Positions 62,260 to 64,000 of a DNA stretch of 64,000 bases are shown in pieces. Source of the DNA: Neisseria chenwenguii (GTDB taxonomy: Bacteria > Pseudomonadota > Gammaproteobacteria > Burkholderiales > Neisseriaceae). The translations under genes were made by a program, and so were the position numbers. Each line of letters starts with the position of its first letter. Position 1 is the first letter of the stretch. A model generated the notes under the pieces. It did no database searches, had not been told where the DNA came from, and worked only from the letters and a program-made list of their open reading frames with translations. The stretch is from assembly GCF_002216145.1 (NCBI RefSeq), contig NZ_CP022278.1, positions 2,232,001 to 2,296,000 on the forward strand, written 5' to 3'.

Positions 62260-63184
62260 GGCTGCCGTCCTCCGCACCGTTTTGAATGTTTTCAGCCGAT
62301 AAATTCGCTGTATTTTCTTCTGGCAGCAGGTTTTCGAGGTTGTCGCCGAATAAGTGGCACTCTACCTTTTGCTCCTCAATTGACGGGAACAGTTCGTATA
62401 CGAGGTTAATCATCTGGCGACGGGCTGAAGAAGACTTGCCGGAGTGGGTATATTCGTGACAATGCACTGGAATCCGCAACGTTGAGGCTTCTTTATAGGC
62501 TTTAGCCGATGGAATTTCCAATGTAAGCAGCCGCTTATTGGGATCCAACGTACTGTTGAAGTATTTTCTGATCTGTTCGGAAATCATCCGCGCATCTTTG
62601 GTGCGGTCACGGGCATAAATCAATGCACGCAGAGGCGGAATCGGCAGATTCATAATTGAACCGTGTGCGAGCCGTTCAAGTGCGTCTTGGGTACCGGAAA
62701 TAAATTCGCGCGCACTCAGGGTTTCGGGCATTATGGGGGAGAGTACGAGATTGGCCGCAAAACAAGCTGCATCCTGTATCACGCCTACCGATCCTTGTGT
62801 GTCGATCAGGACAGCATCGTAGTTTTCGGCAATGTAGGGATGAACCAACTTACTGCGTAGAAGGAAGGCGCGATCAGGACGGTTTTGAACTTTAACCTGT
62901 ACGTCATCGCTCACATCGTTAGAAAAAATAATGTCGAGATTGGGATAAATTGTGTTTGAGATGGTGGAACGGATGGTTGTTTCATCATTTTTTTCCAGCA
63001 GGAACTCCACCACTCCGTTGGGTGCACGATAGTGCAGCGGAAAGTATTTGCTTAATGATGGCTGAACATCGGTGTCTATCATCAACACCCGGAAACCCAT
63101 GTCTGCTAGAACGGCAGAGAGGTTGGCTGTGACTGTCGTTTTACCCGTACCGCCTTTGGTCGAGAACACAGTTATGATTACCAT
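62252..63184 (-). CDS. parA: ParA-family partitioning ATPase of the element
   Basis: A 310-residue deviant-Walker ATPase: FSTKGGTGKTTVTANLSAVLADMGFRVLMIDTDVQPSL at the N terminus, YDAVLIDTQGSVGVIQDAACF near residue 120 (Walker B), and LSPIMPETLSAREFISGTQDALERL. It moves or stabilises the circular form of the element together with ParB. AAAAGGATATTTTC precedes the ATG at 63184; an upstream in-frame Met is not needed. First gene of the core operon. The right end of the element should lie shortly upstream. Confidence 0.92.
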   Translation of the reverse strand: MVIITVFSTKGGTGKTTVTANLSAVLADMGFRVLMIDTDVQPSLSKYFPLHYRAPNGVVEFLLEKNDETTIRSTISNTIYPNLDIIFSNDVSDDVQVKVQNRPDRAFLLRSKLVHPYIAENYDAVLIDTQGSVGVIQDAACFAANLVLSPIMPETLSAREFISGTQDALERLAHGSIMNLPIPPLRALIYARDRTKDARMISEQIRKYFNSTLDPNKRLLTLEIPSAKAYKEASTLRIPVHCHEYTHSGKSSSARRQMINLVYELFPSIEEQKVECHLFGDNLENLLPEENTANLSAENIQNGAEDGSHE

Positions 63185-63338
63185 GAAAATATCCTTTTCT
63201 ATCAAAAGCATATTCTCTTGGGGGCGTAAAAATCATCGCACTGTGTCAAACTGAACTAACAGAAAAACGGTTTTAGCGAAACTCGCTACACCCGTTTTCA
63301 GACGGCGTTTTGGTGTGGGCAGGATTTGATACATATTC

Positions 63339-63377
63339 GTACGGTTACGCCGCTTTGGGCGGCTAACCGTACCTACG
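63339..63377. repeat. Palindromic intergenic repeat, second copy
   Basis: GTACGGTTACGCCGC, four bases, then GGCGGCTAACCGTACC: the inverted equivalent of 10311-10348. A host-type repeat, absent from the element proper. Confidence 0.65.
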
Positions 63378-63439
63378 GGTTCTATGCTTGCTTGGGTGAG
63401 ACGGTATGCCGCAACCCGATGAAACGGCAACCATGTAGC

Positions 63440-63560
63440 CATGTAGGTTGGGTTAGGCGGTACGCCGTAACCCAACGCAACGGCAGGGGTTCGGTTGGGT
63501 TTCCGAAGCGGTAACGGTTGTTGGGTTACGGCCTTAAAGCGGCCTAACCCAACCTACGCT
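63440..63560. repeat. GTAGGTTGGGTTAGGC repeat with inverted ends
   Basis: Starts GTAGGTTGGGTTAGGCGGTA and ends with the complement (AAGCGGCCTAACCCAACCTAC). Inside, GTAACCCAACGCAAC and GGTAACGG occur. The left part recurs at 63962-64000 at the window end. Probably a mobile-repeat-derived large hairpin. Confidence 0.65.
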
Positions 63561-63575
63561 TGCTAGACTGACATT

Positions 63576-63926
63576 TTATTCTGCTGCTTTTTGCGCCAAT
63601 CGTAAGTAATCCGTTAAATGCTTATTTTCTATATCTTCAAGCGTATGTAATTTCAAATGACGGCAGTCTTTGCCTTTTCCTTCTAATAAACCGTGCGGGT
63701 CTGCTATCTCGGCGCCATGATTAAATTCCACAGATACATGTTGCTTGTAAACAAAAATGCCGCAAAACGGTTCAGGTGCGGCAAACAGAATGCCGCCATA
63801 TTTCACTTCTTCCTCTACTGTATCTGCCAGCTGCAATATTCTCGTGCGCACGCTATCGGCGATTTCATACAAGGCGGGATTACCAATTTGCCAGTCATTC
63901 AGCAGACTTTTTACTTTTTGGTTCAT
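63576..63926 (-). CDS. DUF1801 family protein
   Basis: A 116-residue small protein of the YdhG/DUF1801 type: LADTVEEEVKYGGILFAAPEPFCGIFVYKQHVSVEFNHGAEIADPHGLLEGKGKDCRHLKLHTLEDI. This fold (iron-chaperone-like in plants) has no assigned bacterial reaction. GAGGAAATC precedes the ATG. Host gene to the right of the element. Confidence 0.85.
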   Translation of the reverse strand: MNQKVKSLLNDWQIGNPALYEIADSVRTRILQLADTVEEEVKYGGILFAAPEPFCGIFVYKQHVSVEFNHGAEIADPHGLLEGKGKDCRHLKLHTLEDIENKHLTDYLRLAQKAAE

Positions 63927-63961
63927 GATTTCCTCCTAATTTGAGTTCTGCATAAGCAAGA

Positions 63962-64000
63962 GTAGGTCGGGTTAGGCGGTACGCCGTAACCCAACGCAAC
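63962..64000. repeat. Partial copy of the GTAGGTTGGGTTAGGC repeat
   Basis: GTAGGTCGGGTTAGGCGGTA followed by CGCCGTAACCCAACGCAAC, matching the left part of 63440-63560; it runs off the window. Confidence 0.65.

Larger units (their letters stand above)
63185..63575. other. Right boundary region between parA and host DNA
   Basis: 391 bases. The parA promoter must lie at about 63,185-63,250 (AT-rich). A host-type half uptake sequence (TTTTCAGACGGC, 63,295-63,306) marks the return to host DNA. It is followed by the palindromic repeats at 63339-63377 and 63440-63560. No tRNA gene and no recognisable dif sequence is seen. Confidence 0.5.

Noticed and set aside
63185..63338. dif site at the right end of the element, as in the gonococcal island
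   Set aside because: I looked for a 28-bp XerCD-type sequence here and near 33.2 kb and saw none.

Overview
The window is a Neisseria chromosome segment. Dozens of copies of the neisserial DNA uptake sequence core GCCGTCTGAA, mostly preceded by AG, lie between genes, often as inverted pairs acting as terminators. Two Correia-type elements, dRS3/NIME-like repeats and the mtrR-mtrCDE locus agree with this. The AG form of the uptake sequence points, by inference, to a commensal of the N. subflava/flavescens/elongata type rather than meningococcus or gonococcus.

Bases 1 to about 30,670 are ordinary host chromosome. In order they carry a lipoprotein start, a LysE exporter, an NfeD/SPFH pair, a PEBP-family protein, a frameshifted AraC regulator, a sirtuin, queH, a patatin-like lipoprotein, plsY, folB, a Nudix hydrolase and a MOSC protein. 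The mtrR repressor follows, divergent from the mtrC-mtrD-mtrE multidrug efflux operon. Next come dacB, putP, bamC, dapA, ubiA, the ptsN-hprK-rapZ regulatory operon, a circularly permuted ribosome-assembly GTPase, an AT-rich GIY-YIG gene and scpB.

An IS21-family element (30,674-33,061) marks an abrupt change. From about 33.1 to 63.2 kb lies a mobile element related to the gonococcal genetic island and the PFGI-1/SPI-7 family of integrative conjugative elements. Its left part holds a serine recombinase, a PrlF-YhaV toxin-antitoxin pair, small secreted proteins, a tyrosine recombinase and a lytic transglycosylase. The centre is a minus-strand F-type type IV secretion block: ssb, traC, trbI, a TraF-type signal peptidase, a TrbC-TraW fusion, traU, a Sel1-repeat protein, thioredoxin-like traF, traH and a very long traG. 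The right part is the element core: parA, parB, a DUF2857 protein, two winged-helix proteins, a DUF2786 protein and an ICE protein resembling TIGR03761. Uptake sequences inside the element are of a different dialect (GCAGCCTGAA/GCTGCCTGAA), which suggests arrival from another Neisseriaceae genus. Host-type repeats resume after 63.2 kb.

The most striking unexplained structure is an array of fifteen 21-bp palindromes spaced 36-37 bp apart (56,301-56,832), plus a diverged three-unit array (54,541-54,632), flanking a two-gene block of the element core. The arms change together from unit to unit so that symmetry is kept, and a five-unit block is repeated at an exact 255-bp offset. It looks like a centromere, an iteron-type origin or a control region, with ParB or one of the winged-helix proteins as the natural candidate ligand. 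The secretion block is also unusual. TraG carries two fused C-terminal domains that look peptidoglycan-degrading, TrbC and TraW are fused, and the genes for pilin, TraL/E/K/B/V, TraN, coupling protein and relaxase are absent from the window.
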